Shown here: positions 15,118 to 23,075 of the stretch, piece by piece
How the letters are laid out: each line of letters begins with the position of its first letter
How positions within the stretch are numbered: position 1 is the stretch's first letter
Source of the DNA: JBDNFP01 sp041689775
GTDB taxonomy: Bacteria; Bacteroidota; Bacteroidia; Cytophagales; Spirosomataceae
Reading direction: 5' to 3'
Length of the DNA: 25,544 nucleotides
NCBI GenBank assembly: GCA_041689775.1
Contig: JBDNFP010000146.1
Span: forward strand, 1 to 25,544
Made by a program: the position numbers and the translations under genes
Notes under the pieces: model-generated
Databases searched by the model: none
What the model saw: the letters and a program-made list of their open reading frames with translations, nothing else
What the model was told of the DNA's origin: nothing

Positions 15118-16581
15118 TTAATTATTCGAAAGTCTGTATACTATTGTTGCTTTAAATGCCATTACGTTGGGAGTTTGGGTCGGGGTTTTCCACTGCCGTT
15201 GGTACGTTGCTTCTGCACTCGCCGTTAAGCGCTGTCCCAAAGGGTAGTTTACTCCCACCGCACCTTGTACTATATCCTTGATAGCGGGTTCATTCCGGAA
15301 CGTATAGTATGCCTCTGATTGATCTTCATTGGCATCTATATATTTGTACTCAATCAGGTAATTAGCCGGTTTTTGCAGCGCCCACCCTACTCGTACGTAG
15401 GGTTTCCAACTGTACTTATCCAACACCGTATATTGCAGCCCCGCCCCAAACTGCCACGACGAAAACTCGTAAACTTCTGCTTCATTTAGTCTTGCCCCAG
15501 GAAAAGGTGTAGGTACTTCGGGCAGAAAAGAATACCCATGATCACCTTCTTGATGAAACCGTAGATTATTCCGCTGCACGTCAAGCACGACCGACCATCG
15601 GGGAGAGTAATTCAAAGCAAATCGCAGCCCCGCTGTCGTCCCGCGACTTCCTTCTTCGATGCCTTCGGCAATTGGAGTAAGTAGTCCGGCACTAACGCCG
15701 GCATCCACCGAGACTGGTAGGGATTTCCGGATTTTGGATTGCTTTGATTTCTCCGCTGATTCCGGATTTACCGTTGACGCAGGTCCTTTCTCTTCTGACA
15801 CCATTTTCTCTTCTTTGGTCTTGGATTGTACCAGCGATTCCTTCGCCGGGTTACTACGCTCCCCTACTCCTTCTTGCTTAGCTTCGGAATCTGGCATACC
15901 AACCGTGGCCTCCGAAATAGCGCGTAGGGTGGAGTCTGAAACCTGCTCGGGCATCTGGTTTGCAATAAATCTGCTTTCAGGATTCGCCTTGACTTCTATT
16001 TGGTTTTTATCCATCACTTGCTGATTTTCAACGCTACCTACTTTAACATCAATTGTCTTATTGTTTGAATTACTAGAACTTACGGCCAATTCTTTTTCCG
16101 TTTTCAATTCAGATTCAGTTGAAGTAAAGTTTTTTACATTAGGGGAGGGTTTAGTGGGAGAAGTAGCAACTTGGAAATCAATTGGCACAGAACTATCATC
16201 GGGCTTATTCCTCAATTCAGGTATTATTTCTCGATCAAAAACCTGTGAATAGCGTATCGCTGTAGTCAGGTAAACCGTATCATGGACCACCATCCGTTGA
16301 TTTACTGTGTCCGAGCGATCATCCAAAGGGCTCAACTTTTTTTGTAGCTTGACCACTTTTTCTAATTGTTCCAGCCGTTGTCGGGTATGGGAAAGCTCGT
16401 AGCTTTGCCAGCCAGAAAAACCCGTCAGGGTTACTATTGCCAATGGAAAAGCCCATAACATCCCCCTGAGCTTACGCTTCAAGTCCCCCACTTCCAACTG
16501 ATTTTCCAGCTGTTTCCAGTCTTTGGCCGAGGCATCCGGCAGTTGCCTGGAAAATTCTTCGTCAATAGATCTATTTTTCAT
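15118..16581 (-). CDS. Membrane-anchored protein with C-terminal beta-barrel, probable anti-sigma factor
   Basis: A 487-residue protein with three parts. A short charged cytoplasmic N-terminus (1-40) is followed by one transmembrane segment (about 41-58, after KRKLRG, so N-in). Next come a probable coiled coil (62-83) and a long Ser/Glu/Lys-rich disordered linker to about residue 290. The C-terminal 195 residues are a beta-rich domain (VSVDAGVSAGLLTPI..., ending TIVYRLSNN) of the outer-membrane barrel class. The gene overlaps the ECF sigma factor gene by 11 bp. Position and layout suggest an anti-sigma factor that spans both membranes; this arrangement has been described in Bacteroides as dual membrane-spanning anti-sigma factors. 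The N-terminus shows no obvious zinc anti-sigma motif. Confidence 0.8.
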   Translation of the reverse strand: MKNRSIDEEFSRQLPDASAKDWKQLENQLEVGDLKRKLRGMLWAFPLAIVTLTGFSGWQSYELSHTRQRLEQLEKVVKLQKKLSPLDDRSDTVNQRMVVHDTVYLTTAIRYSQVFDREIIPELRNKPDDSSVPIDFQVATSPTKPSPNVKNFTSTESELKTEKELAVSSSNSNNKTIDVKVGSVENQQVMDKNQIEVKANPESRFIANQMPEQVSDSTLRAISEATVGMPDSEAKQEGVGERSNPAKESLVQSKTKEEKMVSEEKGPASTVNPESAEKSKQSKIRKSLPVSVDAGVSAGLLTPIAEGIEEGSRGTTAGLRFALNYSPRWSVVLDVQRNNLRFHQEGDHGYSFLPEVPTPFPGARLNEAEVYEFSSWQFGAGLQYTVLDKYSWKPYVRVGWALQKPANYLIEYKYIDANEDQSEAYYTFRNEPAIKDIVQGAVGVNYPLGQRLTASAEATYQRQWKTPTQTPNVMAFKATIVYRLSNN

Positions 16582-17128
16582 TCCGGGTTATGATTAGGTT
16601 CATTTGCTGCACCAATTCCTGCATTTTTTTCCGGGCCTTCGCCAGATTGGACATGGAAGTACCAATGGCGATTCCCAGCAGTTTGGCTATTTCTTTATGC
16701 TCGTATCCTTCAATGGCGTACAGGTTAAACACCAGCCGGTACGCCGGAGAAAGTTTCTGAATAAGAGCAACGATATCTTCGCTATTCAGCTGCTGAAATA
16801 ACTGTTCTTCCACGGCAACTTCCGTTCCGAGGTCAAAACTTTCTGTTTCAATATCATGAATATGTGCCCGAATGTGGTTAATAGCAGTGTTGGCTACAAT
16901 TTTTGAAAACCACGGAGCGAAAGGATATTCAGGCTTATACTTTCCGATATTGGCGAATACTTTCAGGAAACTGTCATTGACCAGCTCCTGAGCCGTTTCG
17001 AGATCATTGATATAGCGCAAACAAACCGATAAACCATGCCGGTAAAATGCCCGGTACAACTCGCGTTGAGCTACCCGGTCTTTTCGCTGACACCCACGAA
17101 GTACCTCTTGTAGTTGACTAGTTTCCAT
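16571..17128 (-). CDS. ECF-type RNA polymerase sigma factor
   Basis: A 185-residue sigma-70 family protein with only regions 2 and 4. Region 2 includes YRAFYRHGLSVCLRYI and the ETAQELVNDSFLKVFANIGKY segment that binds core RNA polymerase and melts the -10 region. Region 4 includes LSPAYRLVFNLYAIEGYEHKEIAKLLGI, with the helix-turn-helix and the final GTSMSNLAKARKKM recognition helix. It heads the run of six minus-strand genes and overlaps the putative anti-sigma gene by 11 bp, the usual sigma/anti-sigma arrangement. It is likely to activate its own operon and perhaps other envelope genes. No consensus vegetative promoter was found in the 188 bp upstream. Confidence 0.94.
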   Translation of the reverse strand: METSQLQEVLRGCQRKDRVAQRELYRAFYRHGLSVCLRYINDLETAQELVNDSFLKVFANIGKYKPEYPFAPWFSKIVANTAINHIRAHIHDIETESFDLGTEVAVEEQLFQQLNSEDIVALIQKLSPAYRLVFNLYAIEGYEHKEIAKLLGIAIGTSMSNLAKARKKMQELVQQMNLIITRNEK

Positions 17129-17316
17129 TCATTATCAGAATACACCAGAATCAAAACATGTATTGCCTCAGTCCAAAAAAAAGATTGATCGGAGAAGGCC
17201 TATTCTTCAAATGTCTCTATAAATGAATAGAATACACTCCCGGAAAAGGTAGAAGAAGATTAAAAAATTGGTGACTAGTAGGTATGCCTACCCATTGCAT
17301 TATAGTTGAAGAAAGG

Positions 17317-18117
17317 CTAATTTATCTGAAATTCTTCCGCCTCTTTCAAATCCAAAAAATCTGAAATAGTCGAAAAACTTCCTTTCCTTTTTAACCTTTG
17401 AATCAGTAAATCGAGGTGGCGTACCAGCTTATGGCCCGACTTTGCCTTTATATAGCGGGGAATGGGAAACTTATCCAGGCTAGTAAACTCCCAGGGGTGA
17501 AAGTAAAGATGCAGGTAATTGTCTTTCCCTAAGGTACGCTCGCACAGCCAGGTATATAGGTGAAAGTTTAAGTTTTTAAAGCTCAACCAAAACAAAGGAA
17601 ACCTCAGCCAAGGAGAAACCGAAAAGGGAAGTACCCAATACCCGTCTTCGGTATTTTCGAATAAGGTACGTGGCTTAGAGAGGTTATTGTACCTACCCGG
17701 TAGATAGGTAGGATTAAGAGAAGAATCATACCGATACCCTGCCTTTTTAATTAAGCCCGGCTCCATCGGCCTGAGCCGGGGGCTTCGAAACCCCGCGACA
17801 CGGCATCCGGTTATCTCTTCAATTTTTAGCTTTGAAGCAAGCAGATGTCCTGGATCGTAGTCGGAATGATAGTATAGGTGAGAAGCTACCTCGTGCCCTT
17901 CCTGGATTAGCTTACGCATCCGGCAAGGATTATTCTCTGCGTAATAGGCCGTTGTAAAGAAAGTAGCCACTACCTGATGCTTTCTGAGCAACGCCAGTAT
18001 TTTATCTAACCCTTGGGTAGAAATTGCTAACTGCTCCTCCTTTTCTACCTGAATATTATACTCTTCGGGTAGGTCAAACTCCTCTACATCAAAAGTAAGC
18101 AAGATCTTCTTTTCCAT
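17317..18117 (-). CDS. Polysaccharide deacetylase (NodB-homology, CE4-like)
   Basis: A 266-residue protein of the NodB fold. The metal and catalytic motifs are TFDVEE (Asp10, Glu12) at the start, the zinc-ligand pair in HEVASHLYYHS (His80 and His84), and FRSPRLRP with Arg111. A later LYFHPWEF supplies a conserved His. These enzymes remove acetyl groups from N-acetylated sugars in glycans. No signal peptide is present, and the TFDVEE opening and short length resemble deacetylases associated with exopolysaccharide or glycolipid assembly in the cytoplasm. It starts 2 bp after the GT2 gene stop, so it is the last gene of a three-gene operon. A small GTAGG/CCTAC hairpin (17278-17291) lies downstream and might be a weak terminator. 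Confidence 0.88.
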   Translation of the reverse strand: MEKKILLTFDVEEFDLPEEYNIQVEKEEQLAISTQGLDKILALLRKHQVVATFFTTAYYAENNPCRMRKLIQEGHEVASHLYYHSDYDPGHLLASKLKIEEITGCRVAGFRSPRLRPMEPGLIKKAGYRYDSSLNPTYLPGRYNNLSKPRTLFENTEDGYWVLPFSVSPWLRFPLFWLSFKNLNFHLYTWLCERTLGKDNYLHLYFHPWEFTSLDKFPIPRYIKAKSGHKLVRHLDLLIQRLKRKGSFSTISDFLDLKEAEEFQIN

Positions 18118-18119
18118 AC

Positions 18120-18836
18120 TCAGGTAAGTATTATCTTCATGAGTACCCTCAGCCCCTTCGTGATTGTTTTTACTCCGAAGTTGCTGAAAGTAATATCGTT
18201 CTTGTGACTAACTGACAGGTAGGAAATACTCAACTTTCTCCGGAAGCAATCCCGAATAAATTCTAATTCAAATATAAAACTGTTGGTCTTATTGCCAAGA
18301 AACACAGCTCTGGCGTTATTGCTCAACCCTTTAATACCTGCCTGGGTGTCTATGTATCTAAAATGTAGCACAAAAAAGTTTAGTATTCTGAGTCCCTGCG
18401 AAATAATTTTTCTTAGAAGCGGAAGCGAAGAAAAATAATTGTGCGACCTCACTCCGATCAACAGGTCGGCGTTATCGTACTGCAAACTCCGGTAGGCTTC
18501 ATAGACTGACTCAACCCCAAAAGGGAAATCCCAATCTGTGTAGATATAAAATTGGGAATGGACCTGTTTCAGTCCCATTCTGATAGCGAACCCTTTACCT
18601 TGATTCTGATCATATTTAAAATAATCCAAATGTTCAAAAGCTGCTAATAAGGAATTAACGTCTTCCTGTATTTCAAGTGAAGAGCCATCATTTACCAAAA
18701 GTACTTTTACTACAACTCCCTCAAATAATGGGAACAACTCTCTTAAAGATTCTTCCACACGAGTAGCCCATCCAGCAGGAGGATTATAGATGGGCAAAAT
18801 GATACTCAAATCAACTTCATTCTCCATAAATAACAT
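18120..18836 (-). CDS. Family 2 glycosyltransferase
   Basis: A 238-residue GT-A fold glycosyltransferase of the dolichyl-phosphate mannose synthase-like GT2 group. It has the opening strand LSIILPIYNPP, the nucleotide-binding LLVNDGSS at 46-53, NQGKGFAIRMGL at 78-89 and TDWDFPF at 100-106, whose Asp101 and Asp103 form the DxD metal site. A membrane-proximal YIDTQAGIKGLS segment follows, as in polyprenyl-phosphate sugar transferases. No transmembrane helix is evident. The start could be ATG 18836 or ATG 18827; both overlap the upstream membrane glycosyltransferase gene (20 or 11 bp). A TTG at 18839 is also in frame. It may make the polyprenyl-phosphate sugar that its neighbour uses; this is inference. 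Confidence 0.9.
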   Translation of the reverse strand: MLFMENEVDLSIILPIYNPPAGWATRVEESLRELFPLFEGVVVKVLLVNDGSSLEIQEDVNSLLAAFEHLDYFKYDQNQGKGFAIRMGLKQVHSQFYIYTDWDFPFGVESVYEAYRSLQYDNADLLIGVRSHNYFSSLPLLRKIISQGLRILNFFVLHFRYIDTQAGIKGLSNNARAVFLGNKTNSFIFELEFIRDCFRRKLSISYLSVSHKNDITFSNFGVKTITKGLRVLMKIILT

Positions 18837-19956
18837 CAAGAGACTGGGTAGTGGTACGGAGTAAATCCCATTGGATTCTTAACCAGATTAACATACAGGG
18901 CAATGCTTTTAGCGAATAAGGGTTAACAAATGTGTTTCGAATATAATTGGGACAGAAATCTGATGTCGCGAGTACCGTAATCAAGAAAAATAACATAAAA
19001 AGTGCCTTATCGAGCCACGTCTTGTGTGAGGTTAAGTACCAGATAAAACCTCCCGTAGAGGCAATTATGTAGGTGGGCGATTCGGCAGCCTGATTGAAAA
19101 TAACCATCCAAAGTAGCACGTAGGCCAGGAAGTGAAACTTTACCAGGTCGTAGTTCTTCCGGTAAAGTAACAAGGTAAAAGTAACTAAAAACGATACAAT
19201 TCCGACCATCTGAATCATTGGAATCGAAGCATCCTCACATAGCAGACTTTTGATCACTCCCATGGCCGACAGACCAGTATTAATCGAATAGTCCTCTTTC
19301 AGTGAAACAAACCACTGCTCATAGAGCGTCACAAACTCACTCCATGAATAGAATAATAGCGGGGAAGCACCAAGCAACAGAAAAAATAAACCCAAGTATG
19401 CAAATGTCTTGATACGAGGGTTTTTGAGAAGAAAAAAAGCACCCGCGACTGCTCCATACCCTTTGATAAAGAAATTGAGTGAAGGGAATATAGCGGCCTT
19501 CTGATACGCTTCTTTTTCAAGCAACGTCACCGATAATATGGTAAAGGCAACAATGAGCGGATTGGTCTGCAAATTGGCTACGGATGTCAGTATCTCAGGT
19601 ATAATCAGATAGAATAGAAAGACCTTCGACTGCTGAGAAAAAGGAAGTGTATTTACCCCGAAGTAGTACACCACTAGTGTAAACGTAGGCCAAAGAATCA
19701 ACCCCACAAGGGTGGGAATCAACGCAAAGGGCATGAAAAGAACGATAAAGGAAGGGTTGTACAGAAATACATCGGAGTATTCATTTGAGTAGTCCAGGTA
19801 TGGATTGAGATGATCAAAAAAATGGTAGATCGAGTGTTGAAAAATCACAAAATTATTGTACCGATCCGGCCCAAGTATGTAGCGTTGTATACCTGCAATC
19901 AACCCGATCAGGGTGTAAAGTCCTACTATGAATCTGCTGTCTTTATAAAACTTCAT
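18817..19956 (-). CDS. GT87-like (DUF2029) integral membrane glycosyltransferase
   Basis: A 379-residue polytopic membrane protein with about nine or ten hydrophobic segments. An early loop has NNFVIFQHSIYHFFDHLNPYLDY, and VFLYNPSFIVLFMPFALIP follows. This is the pattern of the GT87/DUF2029 family of polyprenyl-phosphate-mannose-dependent transferases, where an Asp or Glu in the first periplasmic loop is catalytic. NLQTNPLIVAF in the middle also fits that family. It probably adds a sugar to a glycolipid or glycan on the periplasmic side. It is the first gene of the GT87-GT2-deacetylase operon and overlaps the GT2 gene. The donor and acceptor cannot be read from the sequence. Confidence 0.8.
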   Translation of the reverse strand: MKFYKDSRFIVGLYTLIGLIAGIQRYILGPDRYNNFVIFQHSIYHFFDHLNPYLDYSNEYSDVFLYNPSFIVLFMPFALIPTLVGLILWPTFTLVVYYFGVNTLPFSQQSKVFLFYLIIPEILTSVANLQTNPLIVAFTILSVTLLEKEAYQKAAIFPSLNFFIKGYGAVAGAFFLLKNPRIKTFAYLGLFFLLLGASPLLFYSWSEFVTLYEQWFVSLKEDYSINTGLSAMGVIKSLLCEDASIPMIQMVGIVSFLVTFTLLLYRKNYDLVKFHFLAYVLLWMVIFNQAAESPTYIIASTGGFIWYLTSHKTWLDKALFMLFFLITVLATSDFCPNYIRNTFVNPYSLKALPCMLIWLRIQWDLLRTTTQSLDVIYGE

Positions 19957-20497
19957 ATTGTATCTAAATTCAGGAATCAGTTACCCAAACTACCCTACTC
20001 ATCTTTCCGATGAAATAAAGGATCAACGTATTTACCTTATTTATCTAACTATTCGCATACGGCAAGACCTCCTCGAAAAAGGTCAGACGGCATTATATTG
20101 AATGGGGGTGGATTAGGAAATTAAGTTTCGCTAGCTGATTAACTATACGTAACGTTGAGATAAGTGGTCAAAGCGGATTCAGTATTTATATTCCCCTGCG
20201 TGCAGCCCAAGCAAGGCTTCTTTAATAGCTATTTTGTGGAGTAATCAATAAGTCACTATATACAAGAAATGGGTTATACCAAATGTGTTATTTTTCTATT
20301 TTCATGCAAAAGTGGAGAATAAAAAAATATAATCACATTATATTTTCATTAAAAAGCCAGTTATCCGGAAAGTACCTCACGTCAAATACGAGTAACTTCA
20401 CGCAATGGGTAGAAATTAATCCAAAGTATCTAACCTCACCATATTTATATGGCTAAGTCCCAAAAGGTTAATCTACTATTGGGCAGTACAGATTGAC
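19957..20497. other. 541-bp gene-free AT-rich intergenic region
   Basis: No coding frame of family-like composition was seen on either strand. It holds the upstream region of the membrane glycosyltransferase gene (left) and the downstream region of the phosphatase gene (right). Neither a TAnnTTTG element at good spacing nor a convincing terminator stands out; a short AGCC/GGCT hairpin (20204-20218) is weak. Confidence 0.6.
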
Positions 20498-22855
20498 TCA
20501 ATACTTCACAATTCGTTTAGTAATAGACTGCCCCTCCGACCGAATCTCAACAAGGTAAGTACCGGCGGGTAATGACCTAATATCAACTTCCTGTTTTTCA
20601 CGGGTACTGAATATATGTTCGGCTACTCTTTTTCCGTTTAGATCTGTGATCACCACCTGCACCGAAGCACCCGACGCTAGCGGATACTCAATCACAATCC
20701 GATCGTTGCCAGGGTTGGGGTATACCTTTACCCCGATGGTAGTGGAAGATGTAGCTAGCGGAGGTGTAATCTGCACGGTGCGACTATCAATACTACCGAC
20801 TCCGCAAACATTGGTCAGTTGCTCGATTTTAAAAACAGACGCTTGCTGAGGGTTTACCACCACGGTATAATCCATCTGATTAATCGTTTGCTCGGGCAGC
20901 GTAGTGATTTTGATCCGGGCCGGTAAAGTGCCTTTTACCAAAACATTCAGGCTGATTTCGTTTGCATAGGCCGCCGGCGACTCGTTGGTCAGGCGGGCTT
21001 CCGCAGGGCGACTCACCCGGAAAGCATAGGAAGGTACTACCACGAAAAAACCAGCATCGGGTACTACCCGAATACGATAATTACTTCCTGCGGTAAGGTT
21101 AGCCGGCAGGTTTACCCGGAAGAGCGTTTGTTTCCCCTCTGCCAACAAGGTGGGGCTTGTAAATTGCCCGTTACTATCTGAAAGTTCTACCCGGAACGTC
21201 CATTGGTCAAAGCTAAACGTAGTGGAAGCGAAGGAAACAGTAGCCGCCTGCCCGGCGCAAAGAGCAGTAGTAGTATCCACTATCACTTTGATCGTTGGTG
21301 CGGGAGCTACCGACAGCAGAAACGAATCCTTCAAGTACCCCAGCGAATCACTGACCGTAATGAGGGTGTCACGACGGGGGTTTACCGTAATAGACCGCTG
21401 ATTCATTGCACCCGTCGACCACCGGTAGTTGCCTTTCCAGGAAGCAGACAGGGTTACGCTCTCGCCAAATTGAAGGCGTTTCTCGGTACGTATATTTACA
21501 TTCTTGAACATAGTAAAGCTATCCCTGACTTCACCGTCGGCGCATATCCAGCGCGAGTCAAGGCGGTTTTCGTCTACGGTAAACAGGCTAGAACCTCCCA
21601 TGTCATAGTTGGCATATACCGACGAAGGATGCCCATCGGTATAGTTTCGAGAGTCTAACCTTCCGGCTGAGCCGATCACCATGTACACTGTTCCCTCTTC
21701 TTTATTAATGATCGGCTTTGAATCTTTGGTATAGCTTGCTTTGGTGTCTTGCACCACATGCTGACTCTTACTAAATGTGGGTGACAAACCCGTGTGGCCT
21801 TTCATGAGGTACGAGCGCTCGTACACGTGGCTATGCCCGCTCAATACCAAGTCTACCTTGTATTTATCAAAAAGCGGCACAAGCGTTTCCCGAATTACCG
21901 TTAGCTCCTTCTCAAAGTCGGAGTCGTGCGAACGTTTAGTATAAGGCGGGTGGTGAAAAAACACAACGGTCCAGAGTGAAGTATTGGCCGCCAAATCTTT
22001 TTCGAGCCACTTATATTGCAAACTCCGGGTATCCGCCAAGGGGTATTTCCCCTCATCGTATCCGTAAGTATCCAATGCTATAAAATGAACCGGGCCGTGA
22101 TTGACAGAATAGTATGCTTCATTGCCCGAAGGTATCCCCCCCGCCTGACCATTGGTTGGCATTGTGAACATATCAAAGTAGGGTATAATCCGGTCTACCT
22201 TAGCAGTACTTGTAGCGTAGTACTCGTGGTTGCCGGGGCTAGGCAAAATGGGCATGCTACCCATAATAGTACTACCATAAAAATCAAAAACCTGCGTCTG
22301 GTATTCGTCCTGAGTACCACAGCAGTAGGCATTATCACCCATCCATACCCACAGGTCAACGGGTCCATTCTTTTGGGCCAAGAACTGATCCCTGACTTCA
22401 CGCTGATTATTTGCGTATTTGGCGGTATTGGAGGCACCAAAATCACCCATTGCCCAAAACCTGATCGGCCGCTTGGTATCAGCCGGAGGGGCCGTGGTAA
22501 AGTGGTAGTTGGCTCCCTGCGCTAATATTTTCTGGGTAGTACCTATACCGTAGAAATATTTTGAATCAGAAGGTAAGCCAGTAAGTGTGATCTCATGCTC
22601 GGTAGTAAGGATACTTTCTGTCTTAGCTACTACCAGTGAAGTACCCAAGGCAGAATATTCCAACCGAGTATCTGTGGGTACGTCAGTCCGCCATCGAATA
22701 GTGATGCCCTCACGCGTGGGCTGCTGTAAGTAAGGCCCCCGGGTGATGCTCTGCCCAATGACCTTAGTAAGCATAAAACAGTAACAGATCAGCACGATTA
22801 ATAAACCATGCCGTCGGAAACCAACCAAAGCTTTACCTTTACCTGCTCGCTTCAT
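20498..22855 (-). CDS. Secreted purple acid phosphatase with type IX secretion domain
   Basis: A 785-residue exported metallophosphoesterase. The signal peptide covers about residues 1-35 (LLIVLICYCFMLTKVIGQ). A fibronectin-like purple acid phosphatase N-terminal domain (36-121) contains RGPYLQQPTREGITIRW. The catalytic domain has all five PAP motifs: GDFG (137-140), GDNAY (173-177, including the Tyr that binds Fe(III)), GNHE (208-211), the FFHHPPY histidines and GHSHVYERS. Ig-like beta domains follow. The last 80 residues (VKVYPNPGNDRIVIEY to SITKRIVKY) are a type A C-terminal sorting domain for type IX secretion, with YPNP and GTYLVEI. The enzyme probably releases phosphate from organic phosphates outside the cell. 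It is divergent from the second crtY gene. Confidence 0.93.
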   Translation of the reverse strand: MKRAGKGKALVGFRRHGLLIVLICYCFMLTKVIGQSITRGPYLQQPTREGITIRWRTDVPTDTRLEYSALGTSLVVAKTESILTTEHEITLTGLPSDSKYFYGIGTTQKILAQGANYHFTTAPPADTKRPIRFWAMGDFGASNTAKYANNQREVRDQFLAQKNGPVDLWVWMGDNAYCCGTQDEYQTQVFDFYGSTIMGSMPILPSPGNHEYYATSTAKVDRIIPYFDMFTMPTNGQAGGIPSGNEAYYSVNHGPVHFIALDTYGYDEGKYPLADTRSLQYKWLEKDLAANTSLWTVVFFHHPPYTKRSHDSDFEKELTVIRETLVPLFDKYKVDLVLSGHSHVYERSYLMKGHTGLSPTFSKSQHVVQDTKASYTKDSKPIINKEEGTVYMVIGSAGRLDSRNYTDGHPSSVYANYDMGGSSLFTVDENRLDSRWICADGEVRDSFTMFKNVNIRTEKRLQFGESVTLSASWKGNYRWSTGAMNQRSITVNPRRDTLITVSDSLGYLKDSFLLSVAPAPTIKVIVDTTTALCAGQAATVSFASTTFSFDQWTFRVELSDSNGQFTSPTLLAEGKQTLFRVNLPANLTAGSNYRIRVVPDAGFFVVVPSYAFRVSRPAEARLTNESPAAYANEISLNVLVKGTLPARIKITTLPEQTINQMDYTVVVNPQQASVFKIEQLTNVCGVGSIDSRTVQITPPLATSSTTIGVKVYPNPGNDRIVIEYPLASGASVQVVITDLNGKRVAEHIFSTREKQEVDIRSLPAGTYLVEIRSEGQSITKRIVKY

Positions 22856-22904
22856 TTTCTTTAATTTATTCAGACCATTTCACGAAGGTAACAATTACAG
22901 GTAA

Positions 22905-22926
22905 AGGGGACTGTCCCCTCTTTTTT
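22905..22926 (+). terminator. Intrinsic terminator inside a divergent promoter region
   Basis: AGGGGA-CTG-TCCCCT (22905-22919) forms a 6-bp GC-rich stem with a 3-nt loop, followed after one C by six T on the plus strand. It has the form of a rho-independent terminator pointing towards crtY, yet no plus-strand gene lies upstream. It could stop antisense transcription from the phosphatase gene, or act as an attenuator. Confidence 0.65.
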
Positions 22927-23009
22927 ATTTTCTATGTCAAGTTAATGGCTTCATAGTTTGACTATAAAATTTTACCTACCCAAACATTCCGGAACGAAAT
23001 CATGTTTTG

Positions 23010-23036
23010 TGTACAATGAAGTACCTAAATAGTACC
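23010..23036 (+). promoter_or_regulatory. Three helically phased GTAC repeats before crtY-blh
   Basis: TGTACA (23010-23015), AGTACC (23020-23025) and AGTACC (23031-23036) place GTAC at intervals of 10 and 11 bp, 40 bp before the crtY start. This is the layout of a tandem direct-repeat operator. GTACC is common in this genome, so chance is a real alternative. Confidence 0.3.
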
Positions 23037-23075
23037 ATTGACTGATATTCTACCATCCTCCAATTATCCAGCAGA

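Noticed and set aside
15659..16024. A 121-codon plus-strand frame opposite the anti-sigma linker
   Set aside because: It is a mirror of the low-complexity Ser/Glu/Lys-rich linker and has no start signal or homology pattern.
21203..22525. Long plus-strand open frames (151 and 169 codons) inside the phosphatase gene
   Set aside because: They are antisense to strongly conserved catalytic and beta-domain coding sequence and have no recognisable protein pattern.
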